The notes under the pieces were generated by a model. That model did no database searches. It was given only the letters and a program-made list of their open reading frames with translations, and was not told the DNA's origin. Of a DNA stretch of 64,000 nucleotides, positions 41,135 to 50,051 are shown in pieces. The first letter of the stretch is position 1, and every line of letters begins with the position of its first letter. The position numbers were made by a program, and so were the translations under genes. The stretch is taken from contig NZ_NEWK01000002.1 of NCBI RefSeq assembly GCF_002217655.1, positions 1,055,164-1,119,163 on the forward strand. The letters are read 5' to 3'. Source of the DNA: Geobacillus thermocatenulatus (GTDB taxonomy: Bacteria; Bacillota; Bacilli; Bacillales; Anoxybacillaceae).

Positions 41135-42627
41135 ATGACACATCTTACCACAGAATGGCCTTTATAAAAGAGTTGAAGGAACAATTGTTGAGAACCCTTC
41201 AAAAGGTGTTCGCGGTCTTGTTGGCCGCCCTCTTGGAGGAGATCGATCCATAACTGGCGGAAGCGTGGGACAAGCGCCGGCATCAGCTGAAAGACAAACG
41301 GCCGACTACGAGCCAAACGCTGTTTGGGGAAGTGACATTCCGCCGGAACGACTACTACGATCGACAAACAGGAGCCTATACCTTCTTGCTGGATGCCGAA
41401 CTGGGATTTGATGGAGCCCAATCGATCAGCCCTTGCCTCGAGGAAACGGCGGTCGAGTTGGCCGTAGAGTGCTCTTCCTACCGCAAAGCCGCTCGCACGC
41501 TGGAGTCGATCGTGGGGTATGCGGTCATGAGCCACGAGGCGATTCGCCGGTTGGTGCTCGAGGCCCCTGTCTCGCTGCATCACCCTGTTCCCAAACGGCA
41601 CGGCCGGGTGCTGTTTGTGGAGGCGGATGGACTCTGTTTCCCGCCAGGGGAAAGGAAAACGGGCGAAAGAGGAGAAAATCTTGGCGGTTCACGAAGGATG
41701 GAGACGAAATGGATCGCAGCTTGAGCTGGTGAACCGGCGCCACTGCCTCCATGAAGGGACAGGGGACGTGTGGGAACGGTTTGAGGAGTGGCTGATGCAG
41801 GAATATGCCTATGATCCGTGCCGGGACCTGTTGGTCATCAACGGCGATGCGGCGTCGTGGATCACGGCCTGCCGGGAGTATGTTGGAAAGCGGGCGTGCT
41901 TTCAGCTGGATCGGTTTCATGTGGCGCGGGAGCTGCGTCAGTGTCTGTCCAGCCATCCGCGTTGGCGGGAGGTGCGGAAGAAGCTGGCGAAACAAGACGA
42001 AGAAGGACTTCTCGTGGAGCTGAACAGCGCGGTCGGCACGTTGAAGGACGAAGCGAAAGAACAGCAGCTTTCTGCCATGATCCGCCGGATCGAGTCGATG
42101 CCGGGATGCATCCGGGAGGGACTACCGGGAGTGGCTGTCGGAGCAAGGGGTGGAGACGACCGGCATGCGTCCGATGGGCCACGTCGAGAGCGTGATGAGC
42201 CGGTTTGCGCATCGGGTGAAATCCCGCCGCAGCTGGAAAGACCAGGGACTACCGGGAGTGGCTGTCGGAGCAAGGGGTGGAGACGACCGGCATGCGTCCG
42301 ATGGGCCACGTCGAGAGCGTGATGAGCCGGTTTGCGCATCGGGTGAAATCCCGCCGCAGCTGGAAAGACCAAGGGCTTCGGGCGTTTCTGAGGGCGATGG
42401 CAGCCCGAATCGACGGGATCGGGTGGAGAAAGGGACGGTGGGAGGAGCAAGAGCCCCAGTCGGCCGTCTCGGCCTCAACAAAGTCCAAGCGGATCGAACA
42501 GGCCAAACGGAAGGCCGGACGGTTGTGGGTGGATGTGGTGCGTCAGAATATACCGTGTCTGCAACAGTCATCCGGGACGCCGATCCATCAAGCGTTGTCG
42601 GCGCTCCGGGATGGTGGTTGGGTGTAA
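41135..42627 (+). pseudogene. ISLre2-family transposase, inactivated
   Basis: Pieces of one ISLre2 (UPF0236) transposase lie in three frames: FIKELKEQ ... LLEEID, FGEVTFRRNDYYDRQTGAYT and AVHEGWRRNG ... RKKLAKQDEEGLLVELN. Damage is plain: a TAA at 41251-41253, a frameshift near 41630 (EADGL then out of frame), and a 127-bp tandem duplication at 42118-42371 that shifts the frame again. The C-terminus IHQALSALRDGGWV ends at TAA 42625-42627. It cannot be functional. Confidence 0.85.
42118..42371 (+). repeat. 127-bp tandem duplication inside the ISLre2 transposase
   Basis: 42118-42244 and 42245-42371 are identical copies beginning GGGACTACCGGGAGTGGCTG. The copies meet at a shared GGG. Confidence 0.95.
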
Positions 42628-42859
42628 AAAAATGGAATGTAATATGATCACCTCAAGATGAGGGATGAGAGTCCGAAAGTGCTCGCGATATCCATTCCTG
42701 AAAATGGTTCACTAACCGGTCATTGACAACGCCCGTGGTGAACCGAAAAAATGTTCTCCACAAAGTCTTGACTGACTCCTATAAAAATGGAAATTGACAA
42801 AAAAAAAAACTTATAATCAAAATGTACCAAAATATGAATTTGATAGGAAACAGTTTAAT

Positions 42860-43240
42860 GTGAAGAGAAAATTAGTTTCGACAGGCTTTCTCGCAGGTTT
42901 GCTAGCATTTGGTGTTGCAGTTCAAGCCGGTACTACTTGGACGGAATATAATACTACTGTCCCAAGATTCAACGGCAGTGGGTACACAGGCTATCAAACA
43001 AAATCCTCATCTGGAACATATGGGGAATTACATTCTGCTGTCGTAGGCGGATCATATACAGTGGATGCAAGAATGCAGGCTAGTTCTGGAACAGGAGAAT
43101 GGGTGCGCAGTGTTACTGATAACGATTATCGACGTTTGCCGAACTCTGTTCCTAAAGGGCTAAATGCGAGAGTGGAATTTAGCAATGATATTACAACACC
43201 AGTTAACGTTCAAGTATCTGGAAAGTGGAGGAGCAATTAA
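42860..43240 (+). CDS. Small secreted DUF2712-like (YybN-like) protein
   Basis: 126 residues from GTG at 42860. Signal peptide KRKLVSTGFLAGLLAFGVAV with AQA-type cleavage, leaving about 103 residues rich in Gly, Ser, Thr and Tyr (TTVPRFNGSGYTGYQTKSSS). From memory this fits DUF2712 proteins, found in Bacillus beside multi-permease ABC transporters (yybN with yybJKLM). Such a transporter lies at 45473-48450 on the same strand, separated by inserted elements. The frame extends upstream to 42794 but that region holds a TTGACA and TATAAT. No cysteines, so it is not a disulfide peptide. Function unknown. Confidence 0.6.
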   Translation: MKRKLVSTGFLAGLLAFGVAVQAGTTWTEYNTTVPRFNGSGYTGYQTKSSSGTYGELHSAVVGGSYTVDARMQASSGTGEWVRSVTDNDYRRLPNSVPKGLNARVEFSNDITTPVNVQVSGKWRSN

Positions 43241-43342
43241 ACGGCTACCTTCGTAATAGTTTCTAAAAGACCTGTGATTGATGAGGGGAAGTTGCCTCCC
43301 AGCCTCACTTCCCAAATATATAGATGCAACCAAGACGTTTAA

Positions 43343-43557
43343 CCTCTTTCCGAAAGAAGTCTCCCACTTCTAAACGAAGTGAAAGTGGGAGATGAATGTC
43401 GGTCGGCGTTAGCTAACGAGTATGATAGAATATGGCTAGAACGGACACCTTCGGAACGAAGGGAAGCGTAAAGGGTTCTTGTGTGTGGCTTACCGTTCGG
43501 CGAACACACACAAGTCGCTTGAAGCCCCCACCTCTAAGCGAAGCGTAGGTGGTGGGG
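43343..43557 (+). mobile_element. IS605-type non-autonomous element, copy 1 (3' end lost)
   Basis: Preceded by TTTAA (43338-43342). Begins with a CTCCCACTTCTAAACGAAGT hairpin and continues through CTTCGGAACGAAGGGAAGCG to CCCCCACCTCTAAGCGAAGC. It matches 63725-63946 but breaks off after GTAGGTGGTGGG, where the 129-bp repeat begins. No transposase or TnpB is encoded. Confidence 0.7.
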
Positions 43558-43682
43558 GGAGGGGCGCGCCCCTCCCCCCCGTGGATCGCACCACATCGGG
43601 GTTGGACTTTTCGCGATGTTCCTGGATAATGATCTTGAGGATCATCGGGGCCACTCTTCTTCCCCCTGTAGCTTTGACTACT
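43554..43682 (+). repeat. 129-bp exact repeat with GC-rich palindrome, copy 1
   Basis: Begins GGGGGGAGGGGCG followed at once by its reverse complement CGCCCCTCCCCCC (26-bp perfect palindrome) and ends TGTAGCTTTGACTACT. An identical 129-bp copy is at 49586-49714. Confidence 0.9.
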
Positions 43683-43888
43683 TGAAAAGTCTGTCTCCCC
43701 GGCTCCTGTTCGGACGTCTAACCCGCAGGCTGTTCCCGTTGGATTTCCATGCTGGAAGGAGCAGCTTCCAGGCAGCCCATGGCCCAACGTGAGTTCTCAT
43801 ACGCGAGGGTGACTGGTCAACAGGCGCGGTCCGGGGGCATCCCGAAGAGTCCCAACCCCACGATCCTACTACGATTGGAGGTGATCTC
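43683..43888 (+). ncRNA. Candidate IS110 bridge RNA region
   Basis: About 200 bp of non-coding DNA between the 129-bp repeat and the IS110 recombinase start. It contains stems such as CTGGAAG-GAGCAG-CTTCCAG (about 43752-43771) enclosed by CCATG/CATGG. IS110-group elements are known to encode their bridge RNA in the non-coding part upstream of the recombinase. Exact ends and the target- and donor-binding loops cannot be set by eye. Confidence 0.5.
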
Positions 43889-45118
43889 ATGAAACTCTAC
43901 GTCGGGATTGACGTGAGCTCAACGGACTTATACACGTGCATCATGGACCAAGAAGGAACCACGTGCGCGCAATTCAAGGCGGACAACCATCTCCTTGGCG
44001 CGTCCTTCCTTCGCGATCAAATCCTCCTGTGGGCAAACAAGCGCCAACCATCCGAAATTCTCATCGGGATGGAAGCCACTTCGGTCTACAGCTGGCATCC
44101 GGCAATGTTTTTCCACCAACAGGAGGAGCTGAGGTCTTGGAATGTCAAGGTGTTTACCATCAATCCAAAGCTCATTCGCAAATTTAAAGAAGCTTACACC
44201 GACTTGGATAAAACGGATGGCATCGATGCGTGGATCATCGCCGATCGGCTTCGCTTTGGCCGCTTGAAAGTGACAGCTGTCATGCAAGAACAGTTTATCG
44301 CCCTTCAACGGCTCACTCGCATGCGCTATCATCTCGTCCATCAGCTGACTCGGGAAAAGCAGTACTTCCTCCAACACTTGTTTTACAAGTGCAGTTCCTT
44401 TACCCAAGAGGTGGACAGCTCCGTTTTCGGACATGCCATCTTAGAGCTTCTTCTCGAGTCGTTTAGCTTAGACGAAATCAGTCAGATGGACGTGCAACAG
44501 CTCGCTGACTTCTTGCGCCAAAAAGGACGCAATCGCTTTGCCGATCCGGAATGCATCGCCAAGTCCATTCAAAAGGCGGCTCGTTCGTCCTATCGGCTTT
44601 CTAAGTGTGTCGAGGATTCCATCGACTTGCTTTTAGGCCTATCGATTCAATCCATTCGCAGCCTTCAAGCGCAAATCAAAGAGCTAGACAAAGCGATTAC
44701 TCGCCATTTGGAAGGCATTCCAAATACGTTACAAACCATTCCTGGCATCGGACCTGTTTACGCTGCCGGTATCTTAGCCGAAATTGGACAAATCGAGCGC
44801 TTTGACAATCAAGCCGCCTTAGCGAAGTATGCAGGTCTGACTTGGTCCAAGCACCAGTCCGGTCGGTTCCAAGCCGAGGAGACTTCCCTCATTCGTTCCG
44901 GCAATCGCTATCTCCGTTACTACCTAGTGGAGGCTGCCAACTCGGTACAACGGCATGATGCGACGTTTCGCGCCTATTACCGGAAGAAGTATGAGGAAGT
45001 GCCCAAGCACCAACATAAACGAGCCCTCGTCCTCACCGCTCGAAAACTCGTGCGTGTGATCGATGCGCTGCTACGCAACGGTCAAATCTACACGCCAAGA
45101 AAGGGGGAAGATCGATAG
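43889..45118 (+). CDS. IS110-family transposase (DEDD recombinase)
   Basis: 409 residues. N-terminal RuvC-like DEDD domain: YVGIDVSSTDLYTCI, LIGMEATSVYSW and DLDKTDGIDAWIIADRL. The C-terminal Tnp20 domain has PGIGPVYAAGILAEIG and the catalytic Ser region EETSLIRSGNRYLRYYL. It appears intact. ATG follows TTGGAGGTGATCTC. The long upstream non-coding region places it in the IS110 rather than IS1111 group. It is inserted among other elements between the DUF2712-like gene and its likely transporter. Confidence 0.92.
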   Translation: MKLYVGIDVSSTDLYTCIMDQEGTTCAQFKADNHLLGASFLRDQILLWANKRQPSEILIGMEATSVYSWHPAMFFHQQEELRSWNVKVFTINPKLIRKFKEAYTDLDKTDGIDAWIIADRLRFGRLKVTAVMQEQFIALQRLTRMRYHLVHQLTREKQYFLQHLFYKCSSFTQEVDSSVFGHAILELLLESFSLDEISQMDVQQLADFLRQKGRNRFADPECIAKSIQKAARSSYRLSKCVEDSIDLLLGLSIQSIRSLQAQIKELDKAITRHLEGIPNTLQTIPGIGPVYAAGILAEIGQIERFDNQAALAKYAGLTWSKHQSGRFQAEETSLIRSGNRYLRYYLVEAANSVQRHDATFRAYYRKKYEEVPKHQHKRALVLTARKLVRVIDALLRNGQIYTPRKGEDR

Positions 45119-45142
45119 GGGTATCGATCTAACTGATTTTGT

Positions 45143-45168
45143 ATCAAAACCCAGTTAATGACATCAGA
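45143..45168 (+). repeat. First 26 bp of repeat S
   Basis: ATCAAAACCCAGTTAATGAC and the next six bases match the start of the 127-bp repeat, then switch into the IS605-type element. This marks a recombination junction beside the IS110 right end. Confidence 0.75.
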
Positions 45169-45305
45169 GAATATGGCTAGAACGGACACCTTCGGAACGA
45201 AGGGAAGCGTAAAGGGTTCTTGTGTGTGGCTTACCGTTCGGCGAACACACACAAGTCGCTTGAAGCCCCCACCTCTAAGCGAAGCGTAGGTGGTAGGTAG
45301 TTCAC
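45168..45305 (+). mobile_element. IS605-type non-autonomous element, copy 2 (5' end lost)
   Basis: Matches the right two thirds of 63725-63946, from AGAATATGGCTAGAACGGAC to GTAGTTCAC at 45305. Copies 1 and 2 flank the IS110 element, as if one IS605-type copy had been split or duplicated. Confidence 0.8.
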
Positions 45306-45472
45306 CCATAGACAGAAAGCCACTTTTTCCGACGATCGAAAGCAAGCATGCTGCTTGTTTTCGATCGTCAACAACGGACAAGCCGCTTTTCTGGCAAGGA
45401 TAAATTTCTTTGTTGCATCTATAATCCAATGGAATGACTTTTTTGAATTATTCACAAAAAGAGGTGCCAAGC

Positions 45473-46255
45473 ATGCTGTATAGACAATTGGTTGTGGAGC
45501 TCAAAAGGGCATGTACCAAAAAAAATCTCTTACTATGGTTCAGTATGATTGTGCTACTGCCAGCGATTCGATTTTTTATGATAAGCAAAGGATATGAATT
45601 TTATAAACCGGTTGAAGTATTTCAAGAAACTGTATCAGGCATTATTCCGTTGCTCTTCCCTGCTATTGCGATGATCGTTTATTTGCCTTCCTTTTTACAA
45701 GAACAACGAAATCATTTTATTGCCTATACTCGTCCCAGAGTGCCGCTGCATATCTATATCATGAGTAAAGGCCTTATGAACGCTCTACTCACTGGCGCCG
45801 TTACGTTTTTGCTTACTTTTTTCCCATTTATTTTTATTATGTATGTGGAAAATCACTTAGGAATGATTCATTATAGCTCTTTAAATGAAAATATGCACAT
45901 ACCTGCTGTTACCTTTTCCCAATTTTTGCGTTATGGAGAGTTTGTATACGGCTTGGTGTATTCTGTATGGGTTGCAATCAATGGCGTCCTTTACTCGACC
46001 ATTGCCTTTATGCTATTGCTAAATATCAGCAACCCTTTTATTGCTTTATCGCTTCCTTTTCTCTTTTACCATATTTTTAATTTTGTAACAGCCTTGTTTG
46101 ACATACCTATGTTTTCGCCGCTTAGCACGATTTTTCCATTCAATATTGAACAGCAGCCTTTATGGACTGTGCTTGTCCCGTTTTTATTTTTGCTCGTTGT
46201 CTCGGTGACTTTGTTCGTATTTTCTATACGAAATGAGAACGAATGGATGATATAA
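45473..46255 (+). CDS. ABC transporter permease-like membrane protein
   Basis: 260 residues with six hydrophobic segments and a cytoplasmic basic N-terminus (LVVELKRACTKKN). It resembles the ABC-2-like permeases of the yybKLM/DUF2705 type, but no motif is diagnostic. ATG at 45473 follows GAGGTGCC; codons upstream to 45434 lack a ribosome site. It is one base short of overlapping the next gene and is A/T-richer than core genes, as expected for acquired DNA. Confidence 0.7.
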   Translation: MLYRQLVVELKRACTKKNLLLWFSMIVLLPAIRFFMISKGYEFYKPVEVFQETVSGIIPLLFPAIAMIVYLPSFLQEQRNHFIAYTRPRVPLHIYIMSKGLMNALLTGAVTFLLTFFPFIFIMYVENHLGMIHYSSLNENMHIPAVTFSQFLRYGEFVYGLVYSVWVAINGVLYSTIAFMLLLNISNPFIALSLPFLFYHIFNFVTALFDIPMFSPLSTIFPFNIEQQPLWTVLVPFLFLLVVSVTLFVFSIRNENEWMI

Positions 46256-46256
46256 G

Positions 46257-47774
46257 ATGAGGAAATGGACGTTTTTTATAAAAGAACGTACTCAAAATGG
46301 AATCAGCATCAAATGGATCATGATCGGAGCTGTTCTTTATTTTTATAGTATAATATTAAAAAAAGAAATCGTCCAAGTGGCTGCGGTGGAACGATTGCAC
46401 CCCAATAATTGGGATGTGACTTTGCGTTTAGTCAATGATCCGTATCTGATCATTTATTTTATTATTCCAATTGTCATGTTTTTCTTGCTAAAATCTATTT
46501 TTATGGATTTTGATTATCACATTTTAATTCGTGTCGGATCATTTCAGCGATGGATCTATTATTCGTTAAGGAAGTTCTGGGCAAACACGTCCCCACTCTT
46601 GTTCGTATGGATGCTCGTATCATTATGGAGCGCAATAGGATTTCCTTTTTCGTGGGACTGGAGCGAGCTAAGCCGAACAGAACATTTTACAAATACTCTT
46701 TATGAACTGTCCCGTTCCTTTGCAAATCCATTCTTTACTTTTGCAGCACAGTTTCTGTTATTCCTTTTCACCTTTTCGCTGTTGCATATCATTTTTGCGA
46801 TCATATACGTACTCACCCAAAACAAGCGGGTGATGATTTTGATTAGTCTATTATTTTTCGTTTTCAGTATCATCGGTTTTAAGCTGCTGCCAAAAGAGGT
46901 CGCCTTTTTATCTCCTATTACATTTTTTTCGCTTGCAAACGGAGCAAATGTCTTTCATCCCCTAATAGAGGGTTATATCATGGTAATGATATTGCTGATT
47001 TTCTGTATAGGGATGTTGCCATTTTTAGACTTACATAAAAGGCGATACATCCAGACAATAAAGGGGAGTTTGCCGCTTATTATGTATGTTTTGCTCTGTG
47101 TAATGGGGATTGGTTCGACCATCCGTTCGCTAAAAAAATATTCTGATATCACCATTTGGGATGCTCTAGTCGCGTCTTTTGCTGGCGTTAGCCCCGAACG
47201 GTTTGCATATATTCCGTATTTTTTTTACGTAGTGGTGTTTTTCGGATTGATTTATCTCCTTCACCTCTTTATCCTAAACAACGAAATCGAACAATTAGGA
47301 TACTATAAAATCATTCGTTTTAGAAGTTTAACAAAATGGTTTTGGAGCTGGATGAGAAAATTGATCATCATAATCGCTTTGTTTTTGTTTGCATTGGCGG
47401 TCGTTACATGTGTACTCGCCGCCTGTTGGGGAGCAAACATTGGGTTTTATGCCACACTCGTCTCCAAACCCATATCTGAGATTGTTTATCACTTCTTCGT
47501 CAATGGCTTTCTGCAAATGATTTTTTATATTATCTTAATCTTTATTGTTTCTTGGATTAGCAAAGAGTCAATCTATAGCATTGTGATGATCAGCATCCTG
47601 ATGGTGGCGATGCTGCCCGGAGTGAATGTAAAAGGAATCATTCCTGTAGGATTAAATAGCATTATTTATTTAGCCGATCATTCACCTTATTCCTTGACCC
47701 TTATTTTAAGTATAGCGAATGTCGTTTCATTCTCTATCATTCATTATTTATTCAAACAAAGCTTAAAAATATAA
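46257..47774 (+). CDS. Large polytopic membrane protein, second transporter subunit
   Basis: 505 residues with about twelve hydrophobic segments in two blocks, likely a fused permease pair (two six-helix halves joined near residue 280-340). Starts one base after the preceding stop (TAAGATG), so translation is probably coupled. The ATPase gene follows 22 bp later. No close family recognised beyond DUF2705-like proteins. Confidence 0.65.
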   Translation: MRKWTFFIKERTQNGISIKWIMIGAVLYFYSIILKKEIVQVAAVERLHPNNWDVTLRLVNDPYLIIYFIIPIVMFFLLKSIFMDFDYHILIRVGSFQRWIYYSLRKFWANTSPLLFVWMLVSLWSAIGFPFSWDWSELSRTEHFTNTLYELSRSFANPFFTFAAQFLLFLFTFSLLHIIFAIIYVLTQNKRVMILISLLFFVFSIIGFKLLPKEVAFLSPITFFSLANGANVFHPLIEGYIMVMILLIFCIGMLPFLDLHKRRYIQTIKGSLPLIMYVLLCVMGIGSTIRSLKKYSDITIWDALVASFAGVSPERFAYIPYFFYVVVFFGLIYLLHLFILNNEIEQLGYYKIIRFRSLTKWFWSWMRKLIIIIALFLFALAVVTCVLAACWGANIGFYATLVSKPISEIVYHFFVNGFLQMIFYIILIFIVSWISKESIYSIVMISILMVAMLPGVNVKGIIPVGLNSIIYLADHSPYSLTLILSIANVVSFSIIHYLFKQSLKI

Positions 47775-47796
47775 ATGAACATAGGTGGGATGGAAC

Positions 47797-48450
47797 ATGA
47801 CGACCATTATTTCTTTACGAAATGTAAGTAAATCTTACAAAGGAATAACCCTTTTCGAAAACATTAATTTGGATATAGAAAAAGGGCAAATATACGGGAT
47901 CGTAGGACCGAACGGTTCTGGAAAATCCGTTTTATTTAAAATGATATGCGGATTTGTCTTTCCCGATGAAGGAACGATTGTTGTGGATGGAATCGAAATC
48001 GGCAGAAGTAAACGATTTCCTCATAATATAGGGGTTATTATAGACCGCCCCGGGTACATCGCAAACAAAACAGGTTTTCAAAATTTAAAAGAATTAGCTA
48101 TGATAAGAGGAGAGATTAGCGATGAGAAAATTATCCAAACAATGGAACAGGTTGGATTGCAGCCCAATGCAAAACAAAAAGTGAAACATTACTCTTTAGG
48201 CATGAAACAGAAATTAGCCATCGCTCAAGCCATTATGGAAGATCAGCAAATCCTCGTATTGGATGAACCATTCAACGCGCTAGATGCCGAAAGTGTGGAC
48301 ATCATTCGCCGTTTATTATTATCTTTCAAACATGAAGGGCGTACTATTTTATTGACCAGCCATCATCAAGAAGATATCGATATTTTATGCGACCATGTTT
48401 TTCGTATCAACCGTTATCAATTAGAACCCGTTGTTCCAATGAAACACTAG
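47797..48450 (+). CDS. ABC transporter ATP-binding protein
   Basis: 217 residues: Walker A GPNGSGKS, Q-loop region, signature YSLGMKQKLAIAQA, Walker B ILVLDEPFNALD, and the switch His in LTSHHQED. It belongs to the exporter subgroup linked to antimicrobial peptide export or immunity. ATG at 47797 follows AGGTGGGA; GTG at 47785 overlaps that ribosome site. It powers the two permeases immediately upstream. Confidence 0.9.
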   Translation: MTTIISLRNVSKSYKGITLFENINLDIEKGQIYGIVGPNGSGKSVLFKMICGFVFPDEGTIVVDGIEIGRSKRFPHNIGVIIDRPGYIANKTGFQNLKELAMIRGEISDEKIIQTMEQVGLQPNAKQKVKHYSLGMKQKLAIAQAIMEDQQILVLDEPFNALDAESVDIIRRLLLSFKHEGRTILLTSHHQEDIDILCDHVFRINRYQLEPVVPMKH

Positions 48451-48712
48451 AGACGCAAAAGAGAATTTCCTATCCTCACCAGCTCTAAAACGGACCCGCA
48501 TTCTCCATCTGAACAGCGACACCATCGAAACGCTATATCGCGCCCCACAGCTCCCCCTCGTTACAACGGGGGGCTGGGGCATTGCTGTGTATTGCGATAA
48601 GGGGCCATGCATCTCACATTTCGCACCCTCCCGACGAAAATCGGGAGGATTTTTTCATCCCGATGTCGAATAGGTCCTTGGTACACAAGGAAAGCAAAGG
48701 AGTTTCCACACC

Positions 48713-49033
48713 ATGGACGTTCGAATTCAGGCTATTTATGAAAGTTCCTATTTGAATATCATAAGCGCCATCTTCAAGGATCTTGGCCTCCCTCAGCTGA
48801 TTGACCGGCTGGTTCCGGTGGATCCCCAATGCCAAACCCGAGCCAGCGATGTTGTCTGGCTGCTCATCCTGGATATCTTGAGCGGCCGGCAAGCCCTGGT
48901 TCATTTGGAACGATGGGCGCATGACATCGATTTGCCCAAGCTGATCCGGCCAAGGTTGGATCCGTCTTGGTTCAACGACGATGCCATTGCTCGCCATTTG
49001 GGCCGGCTGTATGAGGCCAATATTCATCAAGGA
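48713..49033 (+). pseudogene. IS1634-family transposase, N-terminal fragment (DUF4277)
   Basis: About 107 residues: QAIYESSYLNIISAIFKDLG, VWLLILDILSGRQALVHLER and DPSWFNDDAIARHLGRLYEA are typical of the DUF4277 start of IS1634 transposases, which normally exceed 500 residues. Homology stops at EANIHQ, where the second transposase fragment begins on the opposite strand. ATG at 48713; the left terminal repeat is 85 bp upstream. Confidence 0.75.
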
Positions 49034-49180
49034 GAGAATGTCCCCAGATCGATTTTTTCTCTGCGTGAGAATCATGCCAATCACATCCTTGAATGGCGTG
49101 CGTGGCCCGTGACGAGGGCTTCGTTTTTTGGCCAATCGTATCATCGATCGAAACAAAAAGGGGTGAATTCTCTCGTTTCG
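49028..49180 (-). pseudogene. Internal fragment of an IS4-like transposase
   Basis: Reading the minus strand: FVSIDDTIGQKTKPSSRATH and then AIQGCDWHDSHAEKKSIWGH, the first catalytic-Asp region (SIDDT) of an IS4-like DDE transposase. It begins and ends abruptly and has no start codon. Confidence 0.65.
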
Positions 49181-49229
49181 AGCTGCGTTCAACGCGACGA
49201 AGGATCCACCCTGCAGGCAAACACGATGT

Positions 49230-49484
49230 TTACTGATGATGATTGTTAAGAAAAGAAAACAAGCCCACAAACAAAAAAATCCCCCCCAGCGTTTTATAAG
49301 TGCTTATATATTCTTTTAACATTTGCAAATATTCTTGAGAATCCACAGATCCCCCCATGGATCGAACCCAGGATGAAGCAAAACGACTCCCTAATTCAGG
49401 ACTATTTAACATCAACCACAATCCGATGAGGGAAAGAACGAGTGAAACAAACTTCATTTTGTTTGGGCTTTTTAAAATATTCAT
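49230..49484 (-). CDS. Small two-helix membrane protein carried in the cassette
   Basis: 84 residues: helices FVSLVLSLIGLWLMLNSPEL and LGGIFLFVGLFSFL separated by a polar loop of about 35 residues. ATG at 49484 lies behind a strong GAGGGGGAT, and the gene is intact although all around it is debris. No family recognised. Size, topology and its place next to an export-type ABC system would suit an immunity protein, but this is inference only. Confidence 0.55.
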   Translation of the reverse strand: MNILKSPNKMKFVSLVLSLIGLWLMLNSPELGSRFASSWVRSMGGSVDSQEYLQMLKEYISTYKTLGGIFLFVGLFSFLNNHHQ

Positions 49485-49585
49485 TTTGCATCCCCCTCGT
49501 ATAGTATGTTTAGAAAGATTTTTAAATCGAATTTCCAGTTGGATATGCTCCTTGACAATCGTATATGCTTGAGTGATTTGCCCAC

Positions 49586-49714
49586 GGGGGGAGGGGCGCG
49601 CCCCTCCCCCCCGTGGATCGCACCACATCGGGGTTGGACTTTTCGCGATGTTCCTGGATAATGATCTTGAGGATCATCGGGGCCACTCTTCTTCCCCCTG
49701 TAGCTTTGACTACT
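49586..49714 (+). repeat. 129-bp exact repeat, copy 2
   Basis: Identical to 43554-43682. Here the palindrome extends outward (CCAC before, GTGG after with one bulged base). The following 49715-49823 holds only a hairpin (AGCGATGG / CCATCGCT). Confidence 0.9.
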
Positions 49715-50051
49715 CATAAGGAATGATGAGCGATGGTAAAAAAAGGATTGCCATCGCTTGTTGTGTTGGCTCAAAAAATATTTTAAAAAAATGAATAAAA
49801 AATCCTTTGTTTCTGCACTGCTGGGGTGCGAAATGTGAGATATATTTCTTTCTCTCCCTTAAAAAAAGCATCGAAAAGGTAGATCCCAATTAACGGCAGA
49901 AACAATACCCCTGTTTGAAATCGTGATCAGCCCTAATCTTGTTACTATAAATCAACTAAAAAAGATCAACTCCATAGGTTACAAAAAGTAGCTGAATTTG
50001 CTTGAAACTTCTTAAATAAGAGCTTACTTAGTATGGAACACTTTTTTAAAG

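Larger units (their letters stand above)
41076..42685 (+). mobile_element. Degenerate ISLre2-family insertion sequence
   Basis: Encloses the broken transposase. Near the ends are related inverted segments, ACGGACTCTC at about 41083 and GAGAGTCCGA at about 42668. Exact ends and target duplication were not resolved. Confidence 0.6.
48611..49841. mobile_element. Chimeric cassette bounded by 18-bp perfect terminal inverted repeats
   Basis: ATCTCACATTTCGCACCC (48611-48628) and its exact reverse complement GGGTGCGAAATGTGAGAT (49824-49841) bound 1231 bp. Inside are an N-terminal IS1634-type transposase piece, a fragment of a second transposase on the other strand, a complete-looking small membrane protein gene and the 129-bp repeat. 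No target duplication is visible. Between 48451 and 48610 is a GC-rich hairpin (CAGCTCCCCC / GGGGGGCTG). Confidence 0.75.

Noticed and set aside
42794-42859. Start of the DUF2712-like gene at 42794.
   Set aside because: That TTG is part of a TTGACA promoter-like box; a normal signal peptide begins at GTG 42860.
48452-48500. On the minus strand GTTTTAGAGCTGG looks like the start of a Cas9-type CRISPR repeat.
   Set aside because: Only about 11 bases match, there is a single copy, no spacer periodicity and no cas gene. Coincidence is likely.
49586-49714. 129-bp repeat as part of a TnpB or other protein gene on the minus strand.
   Set aside because: The minus frames are open but match no family I recognise, and the GC palindrome is not protein-like.
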